The notes below the pieces were generated by a model. It saw nothing but the letters and a program-made list of their open reading frames with translations. It made no database searches and was not told the origin of the DNA. From GCA-2861595 sp035526335 (lineage in GTDB: Bacteria > Actinomycetota > Acidimicrobiia > Acidimicrobiales > GCA-2861595), in assembly GCA_035526335.1 (NCBI GenBank), contig DATLCN010000045.1:1-25606 (forward strand): DNA of 25,606 bases, in the 5' to 3' direction. The position numbers and the translations under genes are program-made. Positions 1 to 6,444 of the stretch are shown here, in pieces. How positions within the stretch are numbered: the first letter of the stretch is position 1; every line of letters begins with the position of its first letter.

Positions 1-384
1 ATGGCCTGTGGGTTCCACAACCGAAGACGAAACGGCGGGCCATAGCGGTCCGGCGTCCACCGCAGCACCAACACTGGGCCGGCGAGCAGGCGACCTCAGC
101 GATCTGTCGCCGAGGCGCCCCGCCGGCGCCGGCCTCGGCCCGCCTACCTGGGCCAGACCGGCGACATCGCCCTGCCCCTGCCCAACGCCATCTACCGGAG
201 CCGTCCGTGACGGCGTGGTGTCGACGAGGCCGGCCGGCGCTTTTGGCCAGAGGTGGTCGATACCCATGACCATTGCCCAGGATCCGCTGTGGGTGCCCGC
301 CACCAGGAGGGTCGCATCGTCGAGGTGGCCCCCGGCCCGGGCAGCCTGGGCCAAGCGGCCCTCTGAGGTGACTTCGTCTCCCGC
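1..384. other. Leading stretch with no supported gene
   Basis: I see no gene I can defend here. On the minus strand the frame directly following the TAG stop of the EF-G-like gene stays open to the window edge (128 codons). It has only an internal ATG near 282 as a plausible start, no clear ribosome-binding site, and no family I recognise. On the plus strand, frame 1 ends at a TGA at 208-210 after a protein-like tail (AYLGQTGDIALPLPN), but an in-frame TAG at 43-45 limits that reading. In DNA this GC-rich, long open frames arise by chance. The stretch may be intergenic or the edge of a gene outside the window. Confidence 0.4.
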
Positions 385-2448
385 CTACTCGGACTGCGCC
401 TGCTTGGCGACCTTGTCGTGGAGGTGCTGGGGGAGCAGGTCATAGTGGTCGTGCTCGACGCTGAACCGGCCGCGGCCGCCGGTCAACGATCGCAGGTCGA
501 TGGCGTAGCGCTGGATCTCGGAGGTGGGGACCATGGCCACCACCATCTGGTCGCCGTCGTTGGCCGGTTCGGTGCCCTGGACACGGCCCCGCCGGGCATT
601 CAGGTCGCCCATGACATCGCCCTGCAGGGCGGCCGGCACCGTCACCTCTAGCAGTGCGACCGGCTCGAGGAGCACGGGGCCGGCCTTGGCCATGGCCTCG
701 TGGAAGCCGAGCGATCCGGCCATCTTGAAGCTCATCTCCGACGAGTCGACGGCGTGGAACTTGCCGTCGAAGAGGGTGACCTTGACATCGACGACGGGGT
801 AGCCGAAGACGCCGCCGCGGGCCATCGTCTCGGCGATCCCCTTCTCCACCGCCGGGATGAACTGGCGCGGGATGGCGCCGCCCACGATCTTGTCGACGAA
901 CTCGAAGCCGGCGCCACGCTCCAGCGGCTCGACCCGGATGAAGGCCACACCGAATTGGCCGTGGCCCCCGGTCTGCTTCTTGTACTTTCCCTCGGCCTCG
1001 GCCGGCGCCGTGATCGTCTCGCGGAAGGCCACGAGCACGTCCTCGGTCTCCACGTCGACGCCGTACTTGCGGTGCAGGCGTTCGGTCACGATGGCCAGGT
1101 GGGTGTCGCCCATGCCCGAGAGCAGTGTCTGGTGGGTCTCGTCGTCCCGGCGCACGACGAGCGAGCGGTCCTCGTCCTGAAGCCGGTGGAGGGCGGTCAT
1201 GAGCTTGTCCTCGTCACCCTTGGAACGGGGCCGGATGGCGATCGAGAGGACGGGCGTCGGCGCCGGCACGTCGGGCAGGCGCACCGGGGTGCCCCTGGGT
1301 GCGAGGGTGTCGCCGGTGGTGGTGTTGGCCAGTTTGGCCACCGCGGCGATGTCACCAGCGGGAACCTCGCCTACCGTCACCTGCTCCTTGCCCCGGAGGG
1401 CGAAGAGCGAATGGAGCTTCTCGTCGGCGTGGGTGCGCGGGTTGGTGAGAACGGTGTCCGGCTTGATGGTCCCCGACATCACCTTGAACAGCGACACCCG
1501 CCCGACGTAGGGGTCGGCCAGGGTCTTCCACACATACGCCAGTGGCTCGCCGTCCGGGTCGCTGGGCACCTCGTGGAGGGTGTCGGCTCCCTCGACGGTG
1601 GCCGGCCCCCGCCGGCCGGGGGCGGGGCCGATCTCGCAGATGAAGTCAACCAGCCGGTCGATGGCCACGCCCTTCATCGCAGATCCGCAGACCACCGGGA
1701 AGACCTGGCCGGCGGTGACTCCGGCGGCCAGCGCGTCCTCCAGCTCGCGGGTGGTGATGGCCTCACCCTCCAGGTACCGCTCGGTGAGGTCGTCGTCGCC
1801 CACCACGATGCCCTCCACCAGGTTGTCGTGCACCTGGTGCTCGAGGGCCTCCATCTCGTCGGGGATGGCTCCGGTGACGGCCTTACCCGTGTCGTAGGTG
1901 ATGGCGGTGTCGGTCAGGAGGTCGGCGATGCCGTGGAACTCGTGCTCGGAGCCGATGGGCAGCTCGAGGGGGGCGACGCCGGCCCCGAAGGTGTCGCGCA
2001 GCTGGTCGAGGGTGCGCTCGAAGCTCGCCCGCTCCCGGTCCAGCTTGTTGACGAACACCATCCTCGGCAGACCGAGTCGGGAGGCGAGCTTCCAGAGCAC
2101 CTCGGTCTGGACCTCCACTCCCTCGACCGCGCTCACCACGAAGACGGCGAGGTCCGCTACCCGCAGGGCCGCCTCCACTTCCGGGAGGAAGTCGGCGTAG
2201 CCGGGACAGTCGAGGAGGTTGATCTTGTGGCCGTCGTACTCCAAGGGGGCCAAGGCCACGGCCAGGGAGATGCCGCGTTTCAGCTCCTCCGGGTCGAAGT
2301 CGGTGGTGGTGTTGCCGTCCTCCACCCGGCCCTGTCTGGATATGGCGCCGGCCTGGAACAGCATGGCCTCGGCCAATGTGGTCTTGCCGGCGCCACCATG
2401 GCCGACCAACGCCACGTTGCGGATCCTGTCGGGCGGGTAGCTCTTCAC
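385..2448 (-). CDS. Elongation factor G-like GTPase, EF-G2 type
   Basis: A 687-residue translational GTPase with the full EF-G architecture. The G domain has P-loop GHGGAGKT at residues 16-23, a G3 motif DCPGY at 80-84 and NKLD at 134-137. These are followed by domain II, the domain III/IV region (QTGGHGQFG) and a C-terminal domain V. The frame is open far upstream, but similarity begins at a GTG (2448) giving V-K-S-Y-P-P-D-R-I-R-N, with GAGG a few bases before it. The longer N-terminus is low-complexity and was rejected. G3 has Tyr84 where canonical EF-G has the catalytic His (DTPGH). That change is typical of the actinobacterial EF-G2 (FusA2) group, for which ribosome-stimulated GTPase activity has been reported to be weak or absent. 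Its cellular role is unsettled. It is transcribed divergently from pgsA and no tufA, rpsL or rpsG is nearby, which supports a paralogue rather than the housekeeping factor. Confidence 0.9.
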   Translation of the reverse strand: MKSYPPDRIRNVALVGHGGAGKTTLAEAMLFQAGAISRQGRVEDGNTTTDFDPEELKRGISLAVALAPLEYDGHKINLLDCPGYADFLPEVEAALRVADLAVFVVSAVEGVEVQTEVLWKLASRLGLPRMVFVNKLDRERASFERTLDQLRDTFGAGVAPLELPIGSEHEFHGIADLLTDTAITYDTGKAVTGAIPDEMEALEHQVHDNLVEGIVVGDDDLTERYLEGEAITTRELEDALAAGVTAGQVFPVVCGSAMKGVAIDRLVDFICEIGPAPGRRGPATVEGADTLHEVPSDPDGEPLAYVWKTLADPYVGRVSLFKVMSGTIKPDTVLTNPRTHADEKLHSLFALRGKEQVTVGEVPAGDIAAVAKLANTTTGDTLAPRGTPVRLPDVPAPTPVLSIAIRPRSKGDEDKLMTALHRLQDEDRSLVVRRDDETHQTLLSGMGDTHLAIVTERLHRKYGVDVETEDVLVAFRETITAPAEAEGKYKKQTGGHGQFGVAFIRVEPLERGAGFEFVDKIVGGAIPRQFIPAVEKGIAETMARGGVFGYPVVDVKVTLFDGKFHAVDSSEMSFKMAGSLGFHEAMAKAGPVLLEPVALLEVTVPAALQGDVMGDLNARRGRVQGTEPANDGDQMVVAMVPTSEIQRYAIDLRSLTGGRGRFSVEHDHYDLLPQHLHDKVAKQAQSE

Positions 2449-2545
2449 GGCGCGCCTCGTTGGGTAGGAAAGACCAGAAGCGCAAGAGTAGCGAGTGGGG
2501 GTGGTACCGTAAAAAGGAGTTTCCGCCTCTGTTTCGGGAGTCTGA

Positions 2546-3349
2546 TTGTTTGACGGACGGTGGCGGAGTGGCGTGGACCGGGCTACGGCGCCCGTAGGTT
2601 CCGCCCTCCGTCGAACAGGAATGACGGCAGACCAGCTGACCGCCTTCGGGCTCATCGTGGCGGTGGGCGCGGCTGCAGCCATCGGGTCGGGCCACCTCGG
2701 CCTCGGCCTGGGGCTGCTCATCTGCTCCGCCGTTCCCGACCTGCTCGACGGACCGGTGGCCAAGGCGTCCGGCACCGCCGGCCCCCGCGGTTCTTTCTTC
2801 GACTCCGTCGCCGACCGCGTCACCGACGCCCTGGCCCTCGGCGGCATCGGCTGGTACCTGGCTTCGGAGGAGGGCGGTCATGCCGCTCTTCTGCCCTTCG
2901 CGGTGATGGCTGCCGCCGCCCTCATCTCCTACGAAAGGGCGAAGGCGGAGTCGCTGGGTTATTCGGCCAAGGGCGGCCTGATGGAGCGGGCCGAACGCAT
3001 GATGGCGCTGTGCTTCGCTCTCGCCTTCAGCACCCTCCTCGTACCTGTGCTCTGGGTGATGCTGGCCCTCACCGTCGCCACGGCCGTGCAGCGCTTCGCC
3101 CTCGTCTGGAAGCAGGCCAGTACGACTCCCTCCCGTTCCCGGGAAGAGCGCTGGCGGGCGTGGCGGGAGGCAGGCGAAGGCAAGAGGATGCGGGCCCGCT
3201 CGCAGACGGTGCCGGGATGGCGGGCCCGCGCCCGCCACGGGCGTCCGCGCCGATCGAGTGGCCTCGGTCGCAGCGGGCTCCGGAGTCTCCGATCCGACCG
3301 CGCCGGCCGTGAAAATCGCTGGCGTCTCCGGACCCGGCCCCGGCCCTGA
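2546..3349 (+). CDS. pgsA: CDP-alcohol phosphatidyltransferase (PgsA / phosphatidylinositol phosphate synthase type)
   Basis: Integral membrane enzyme of 267 residues that transfers a phosphatidyl group from CDP-diacylglycerol to an alcohol. The setting (acyltransferase then pimA) points to inositol phosphate as acceptor, giving the PI precursor of PI-mannosides. The family signature D-x2-D-G-x2-A-R-x8-G-x3-D-x3-D is present at D65, D68, G69, A72, G82, D86 and D90, but the usual Arg is Lys73. Several hydrophobic segments follow. The start is a TTG directly after an in-frame TGA, with GGGAG upstream. A GTG at 2573 is the alternative. A TACCGT hexamer at 2505-2510 could be its -10. The last ~65 residues are Arg-rich and low in hydrophobicity, which is unusual for the family. 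They may be a cytoplasmic tail or a sign that the true end lies earlier. The stop overlaps the candidate start of the next gene. Confidence 0.88.
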   Translation: MFDGRWRSGVDRATAPVGSALRRTGMTADQLTAFGLIVAVGAAAAIGSGHLGLGLGLLICSAVPDLLDGPVAKASGTAGPRGSFFDSVADRVTDALALGGIGWYLASEEGGHAALLPFAVMAAAALISYERAKAESLGYSAKGGLMERAERMMALCFALAFSTLLVPVLWVMLALTVATAVQRFALVWKQASTTPSRSREERWRAWREAGEGKRMRARSQTVPGWRARARHGRPRRSSGLGRSGLRSLRSDRAGRENRWRLRTRPRP

Positions 3350-4254
3350 CGCTTCCCGCCTTCGTTCGGGAACGGTCCGCCCTTCTCCCGTACTACCGCT
3401 ACCGGGCGGCTGCGGCGCTGGCGCGCAGCGTCCCGGAGCCTGTGGCCCGTGCGGGCGCCTACGCCATCGGGGTTGCTCTGGCCGCCGCGTTGGGGGATCG
3501 GCGGGCCATCGTCCGGCGCCATCTGCGCCGCGTCCTCGGCACCGGGGTGAGCGAGCAGGAGCTGGACCGCCTGGTCCGGAACACCTTCACCTCCTACGCC
3601 CGTTACTGGATGGAGTCGTGCCGCCTTCCGGGAACGGTGGGGCCATGGGTGGACGAACGGATGTCGTCCACCGGCGTCGAGCAGTTCGACAAGGCGAAGG
3701 CCGAGGGTAAGGGGGTGATCCTGGCCCTGCCCCATCTCGGGGGCTGGGACCACGGAGGCGCATGGCTGGGATGGCTGGGCCACCCCCTCACCGCCGTAGT
3801 TGAACCGGTCGAGCCCCCCGAGCTCTTCAGGTGGATAGCAGAGCTACGGCGGGCCGTCGGCATGGACATCGTCCCGCTCGGGCCTGGCGCCGGGACGACC
3901 CTGCTCAAGCGGCTCCGTGACGGTGCCATCGTGGCGCTGGTGTGCGACCGTGACATCGGTGGTGGGGGCGTGGAGGTCGAGTTCTTCGGTGAGCGCACCA
4001 CCCTGCCGGCGGGGCCGGCCACCCTCGCGTTGCGGACCGGTTCATACCTCCTGCCCACCGCCGTGTATTTCGAAGGGCCGAAGGGCCACTACAGCCTGGT
4101 GGGACAGCCACTGCCGGCGGAGCGCACCGGGCGCCTCAGGGACGACGTGACCCGCGTCACCCAGGACCTCGCCCACGCCCTCGAGGAGCTCATCCGCCGG
4201 GCGCCGGACCAGTGGCACATGATGCAGCCCAACTGGCCGAGCGACCAGTTCTAA
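3346..4254 (+). CDS. Phosphatidylinositol mannoside acyltransferase (PatA-like, HtrB/LpxL family)
   Basis: A membrane-associated acyltransferase of the lysophospholipid/lipid A acyltransferase family, expected to acylate the mannose of PIM1/PIM2 next to PimA. The catalytic H-x4-D motif is HLGGWD (H130 to D135, numbered from the start used here). It is followed by a family-typical GAIVALVCDRD block and a C-terminal region ending QWHMMQPNWP. The first GTG in frame is 3442, but family-like sequence (FVRERSALLPYYRYRAAAAL) lies upstream of it. Between that point and the in-frame TGA at 3310-3312 there is no ATG, GTG or TTG. The only sensible candidate is a CTG at 3346, which overlaps the pgsA stop in the arrangement CTGA, a spacing typical of translational coupling. 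A frameshift from the pgsA end, or a start at GTG 3442, remain possible. Identification is firm; the start is not. Confidence 0.85.
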   Translation: MTLPAFVRERSALLPYYRYRAAAALARSVPEPVARAGAYAIGVALAAALGDRRAIVRRHLRRVLGTGVSEQELDRLVRNTFTSYARYWMESCRLPGTVGPWVDERMSSTGVEQFDKAKAEGKGVILALPHLGGWDHGGAWLGWLGHPLTAVVEPVEPPELFRWIAELRRAVGMDIVPLGPGAGTTLLKRLRDGAIVALVCDRDIGGGGVEVEFFGERTTLPAGPATLALRTGSYLLPTAVYFEGPKGHYSLVGQPLPAERTGRLRDDVTRVTQDLAHALEELIRRAPDQWHMMQPNWPSDQF

Positions 4255-4332
4255 GCCGGCTGCCGCGGCCGCACGCCACCCACTGCGGCGCCGGCTGACG
4301 TGGCCACGCCGGTCATTCGGTGTCGGGCGTCG

Positions 4333-4376
4333 GAAAACCTGAGGGCGCCGCCCGGGTGGGCCGGCGGCGCCCTCAG
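4333..4376 (-). terminator. Rho-independent terminator for the small minus-strand gene
   Basis: A perfect 14-bp inverted repeat (arms 4339-4352 and 4363-4376) is followed on the minus strand by GTTTTCC. It begins about 25 bases after the stop codon at 4401. On the plus strand no T-run follows the hairpin, so it mainly serves the minus-strand gene, although it could also affect transcripts leaving the acyltransferase gene. Confidence 0.75.
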
Positions 4377-4400
4377 TGATCCTGCGTGCGGGCACCGGCC

Positions 4401-4577
4401 TCAGGGCCGGCGGACCTTCTGCTTCACGAAGTTGGCGATGGTGTCGGTGGTGGTCTGGACCTTGTGCACCTTGCGCACGTGCTCTGAGACCTTGGCCATC
4501 AACTCCTCTTCCGTAGCTGCCTTTCCCTGCCACCTGCAGGCGTGGTCGGCATCTCTTCACCTGAACTCGTAGGCCAC
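4401..4577 (-). CDS. DUF1059-type small protein with in-frame TGA (candidate selenoprotein)
   Basis: The frame begins at GTG 4577 with an ideal AAGGAGGA site just upstream. It runs V-A-Y-E-F-R, then TGA (4557-4559), then RDADHACRWQG, TEEELMAKVSEHV and a C-terminal segment with TTTDTIANFV, ending at TGA 4401-4403. Read through, it is 58 residues, close to the usual length of DUF1059 proteins as I recall them. Those proteins typically have a Cys in the 'YEF(R/K)C.D' position, a second Cys about seven residues later, and a T-E-E-E-L helix with His residues. The TGA sits exactly at the first family Cys. A hairpin resembling a bacterial SECIS lies 21 nt downstream (separate entry). The gene has its own RBS and terminator, and the frame stays protein-like on both sides of the TGA. 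Function of the family is unknown; a metal-binding or redox role is only a guess. Alternatives are a single-base nonsense mutation, a sequencing error, or restart at ATG 4499. Genes for Sec insertion (selA, selB, selC, selD) are not in this window. Confidence 0.7.
4518..4551 (-). promoter_or_regulatory. SECIS-like hairpin downstream of the in-frame TGA
   Basis: On the minus-strand transcript a lower stem UGCC/GGCA (4 bp) encloses an asymmetric internal loop. Above it is an upper stem CCUGC/GCAGG (5 bp, perfect) closed by the loop AGGUG (4531-4535). The loop begins 21 nt after the UGA; in E. coli fdhF the corresponding distance is 17 nt and the loop is AGGUCU. The shared string UGCAGGU spans the top of the stem and the G-G-U recognised by SelB. 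No bulged U equivalent to that of fdhF is obvious, which weakens the match. The structure was found by eye, not by folding software. Confidence 0.5.
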
Positions 4578-4580
4578 TGC

Positions 4581-4588
4581 TCCTCCTT
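4581..4588 (-). promoter_or_regulatory. Strong ribosome-binding site of the DUF1059-type gene
   Basis: The minus strand reads AAGGAGGA followed by GCA and the GTG start at 4577. This near-perfect anti-16S match is much stronger than at most genes in the window. It fixes the start upstream of the in-frame TGA, rather than at the internal ATG 4499. Confidence 0.75.
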
Positions 4589-4638
4589 GGGGTTGTCGGT
4601 CCTTTTTCGGAGCCATCGGTCGGACCGGATGACGCAGC

Positions 4639-4644
4639 TACCGT
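4639..4644 (+). promoter_or_regulatory. -10 element for leaderless pimA transcript
   Basis: TACCGT fits the actinobacterial -10 consensus TANNNT and ends 6 nt before the pimA GTG. With initiation about 7 nt downstream of the -10, the mRNA would begin at the start codon. No clear -35 is visible. Confidence 0.55.
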
Positions 4645-4650
4645 GGCCAG

Positions 4651-5757
4651 GTGCGGATTGGCCTCGTCTGCCCCTACAGCTTGAGCTTTCCGGGTGGAGT
4701 GCAGGGACAGGTGCTCGCCCAGGCGAGGGTCCTGCGGGGTCTGGGACACCAGGTGCGGGTTCTGGCGCCGTGCGACGACGCCCCCCCCGAGGCGGGTGTG
4801 ACACCGCTCGGCCGGTCGGTGCCGTTCGCTTCGAACGGTTCCGTGGCTCCGCTGGCGCCCGACCCTGCCTGCGGCCGGCGGCTCCTGCAGGCCCTGCACG
4901 ACGAGGCGTTCGACATCGTCCACCTCCACGAGCCGCTCTGCCCAGGCCCTCCCCTCGTGGCTCTCGCCTTTGCCAAGCAGCCTCTCGTCGGCACCTTCCA
5001 CCGCTCCGGTGACAGCCTGGTGTACGCCGTGCTGAGGCCCGCGGCGGTGGCCGTTGCCCGGCGCCTCGTCGTGCGCTGCGCCGTCTCCGAAGATGCGCGG
5101 TCCACTGCGGCGCGGGCGCTTGGCGGCAGCTACGAGGTGCTGTTCAACGGCATCGAGGTGGAGCGCCTGGCCAAGGCCACACCCTGGCCCACCATTGGGC
5201 CGACGATCCTGTTCCTCGGCCGTCACGAGCCGCGCAAGGGGCTCTCGGTGCTGATCGAGTCCATGGCTTTCCTTCCCGCCGACATACGCCTGTGGGTGGC
5301 AGGGGAGGGAGCGGAGTCTGCCGGCCTCCGCGCCGCTACGGCGGACGACCCACGCATCGAGTGGCTGGGTCGCATCAATGACGCCGAGGCTGCGTCGCGG
5401 CTGCGGGGAGCCGACGCCTTCTGTGCGCCCTCCATTCATGGCGAATCCTTCGGTGTGGTGCTTCTCGAGGCCATGGCGGCTTCCACGCCCATCGTGGCCA
5501 GCGATCTCGCCGGTTACCGGAATGTCGCCGCTCCGGATGTCCACGCCGTGCTCGTCGCTCCCGGTGACGCGGCCGCCCTGGCCGGGGGCCTGCGCCGGGT
5601 CCTCGGGGACCGGGCACTGGCTGGCCGCCTGGTCGCCGCCGGCGAAGCGAGAGCATCCGATCTGTCCATGGACCGGCTGGCCGAGCGCTACCTCGAACTG
5701 TACGAAGCGGCGCTCTCCGCCGGGGGGGCCGGCCCCGCCGGGGTCAGGCGGGGCTGA
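4651..5757 (+). CDS. pimA: Phosphatidyl-myo-inositol alpha-mannosyltransferase PimA (GT4)
   Basis: A 368-residue GT-B glycosyltransferase that adds the first mannose from GDP-mannose to phosphatidylinositol at the cytoplasmic face of the membrane, starting PI-mannoside synthesis. The N-terminus (MRIGLVCPYS, then FPGGVQGQVL) is the classic PimA opening with the Gly-rich acceptor-side loop. Other matches are HLHEP, FHRSGDS, the donor-domain FLGRHEPRKG, and the GT4 E-x7-E signature in GESFGVVLLEAMA. Length matches the mycobacterial enzyme. The GTG start lies 6 nt after a TACCGT -10. The gene follows pgsA and the acyltransferase as in mycobacteria, with the small minus-strand gene in between. Its 3' end overlaps the convergent lipoprotein gene by 14 bp. 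Confidence 0.93.
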   Translation: MRIGLVCPYSLSFPGGVQGQVLAQARVLRGLGHQVRVLAPCDDAPPEAGVTPLGRSVPFASNGSVAPLAPDPACGRRLLQALHDEAFDIVHLHEPLCPGPPLVALAFAKQPLVGTFHRSGDSLVYAVLRPAAVAVARRLVVRCAVSEDARSTAARALGGSYEVLFNGIEVERLAKATPWPTIGPTILFLGRHEPRKGLSVLIESMAFLPADIRLWVAGEGAESAGLRAATADDPRIEWLGRINDAEAASRLRGADAFCAPSIHGESFGVVLLEAMAASTPIVASDLAGYRNVAAPDVHAVLVAPGDAAALAGGLRRVLGDRALAGRLVAAGEARASDLSMDRLAERYLELYEAALSAGGAGPAGVRRG

Positions 5758-6355
5758 AGTCCAGCACCAGGCGGTTCGGGTCGGTGAGCCTGCTCACCGA
5801 GACCTTGGCGTCCTTCTGTCGCAAGCCGATCACCCAGTGCACGGTCCCCTCGAAGTCGCCGGCCTCGACCACCTCCACGACGCTGGCCGTCTCGGCGCCG
5901 GCACCGGTGGGCTTGAGTCGCCGGAGGCCCGGATAGGTGAGGATCACCTTCTCGCCCTCGAAGCGGGCCTGGGCCGCGTTCTCCATCGTGACCCCCAGCA
6001 CCGCTTCACCGCCGACCTTCACCTCGGCGCCCGAGCCGTCCATGGTCACGGGGCGGTCGACGAAATCGAGCTTGTAGCCGGGGAGGATGGGGTCGAACTC
6101 GAAGACGACTCTCGACGCTCCGCCGTCCTTGGTGTCCACACGAACACCGGTGAGGTAGCCGCGCTCCTTGCCGGCCGGCGAGGAAACCGGCGGTGAGGGA
6201 TCTCCCTCGGCGGAGGACAGGACCACCGTCGTGGAGGTGCTCGTGGAGATCGTGCCGGAGGCGTCGATGTTCGGGTCCTGATCACGGTTGCAGGCCGCCA
6301 GCAGCAAGAGAGTGACCACGCCGGCGCGCAGGAGGAGAGATGGGGGACGGCGCAT
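5744..6355 (-). CDS. Lipoprotein with AMIN-like domain
   Basis: A 203-residue predicted lipoprotein. The N-terminus MRRPPSLLLR with a hydrophobic stretch ends in the lipobox L-A-A-C with acceptor Cys22. A Ser/Thr-rich linker follows, then a beta-rich domain of about 130 residues ending RLVLDFSPA. The blocks SRVVFEFDPILPGYKLDFVD and GTVHWVIGLRQKDAKVSVS resemble actinobacterial AMIN-like (lipo)proteins, a cell-envelope domain related to the amidase N-terminal domain. The precise role is unknown. The ATG at 6355 was chosen because it gives the signal peptide directly and is preceded at 6 nt by a TACCGT -10; the upstream open frame was rejected. It converges on pimA with a 14-bp tail overlap and is divergent from the M48-like gene. 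Confidence 0.8.
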   Translation of the reverse strand: MRRPPSLLLRAGVVTLLLLAACNRDQDPNIDASGTISTSTSTTVVLSSAEGDPSPPVSSPAGKERGYLTGVRVDTKDGGASRVVFEFDPILPGYKLDFVDRPVTMDGSGAEVKVGGEAVLGVTMENAAQARFEGEKVILTYPGLRRLKPTGAGAETASVVEVVEAGDFEGTVHWVIGLRQKDAKVSVSRLTDPNRLVLDFSPA

Positions 6356-6361
6356 GCCCCC

Positions 6362-6390
6362 ACGGTAGACGCCAGCACCGGCGGTAGCCT
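6362..6390. promoter_or_regulatory. Overlapping divergent -10 elements
   Basis: On the minus strand TACCGT (6362-6367) lies 6 nt before the lipoprotein ATG. On the plus strand TAGCCT (6385-6390) lies 6 nt before the GTG of a 15-codon frame. The two hexamers are separated by exactly 17 bp, so each occupies the -35 position of the other promoter. Polymerase binding should therefore be mutually exclusive. Confidence 0.5.
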
Positions 6391-6396
6391 CAGATC

Positions 6397-6444
6397 GTGG
6401 CACCGCGCCCGCTGTCCGTGCCGATCGGCCGTCACCGCAGGTGA
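6397..6444 (+). CDS. Possible 15-residue leader peptide ahead of the M48-like gene
   Basis: GTG 6397 lies 6 nt after the TAGCCT hexamer and opens a 15-codon frame (VAPRPLSVPIGRHRR). Its TGA overlaps the GTG of the M48-like gene in the arrangement GTGA. It would be a leaderless upstream frame that delivers ribosomes to the next start, which itself has no good Shine-Dalgarno sequence. The peptide has no recognisable family, and coding function is inferred only from position. Confidence 0.35.
   Translation: MAPRPLSVPIGRHRR

Noticed and set aside
700..2553. 617-codon plus-strand open frame
   Set aside because: Lies antisense to the EF-G-like gene, is rich in Gly, His, Val and Arg with no family motif, and is explained by codon bias of the opposite strand.
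2449..2847. N-terminal extension of the EF-G-like protein to 2847
   Set aside because: The extra 133 residues are low-complexity, overlap pgsA on the other strand, and lie before the normal EF-G N-terminus at GTG 2448.
1883..3238. 451-codon minus-strand open frame
   Set aside because: Out of frame with the EF-G-like gene and antisense to pgsA; no recognisable domain.
4401..4499. Independent 32-residue protein starting at ATG 4499
   Set aside because: No ribosome-binding site fits it better than the strong one at 4581-4588, and family-like sequence continues upstream to the TGA and beyond.
4042..5544. 500-codon minus-strand open frame spanning the acyltransferase, the small gene and pimA
   Set aside because: Antisense to two clear genes and in a different frame from the DUF1059-type reading; composition is Arg/Gly/His-rich noise.
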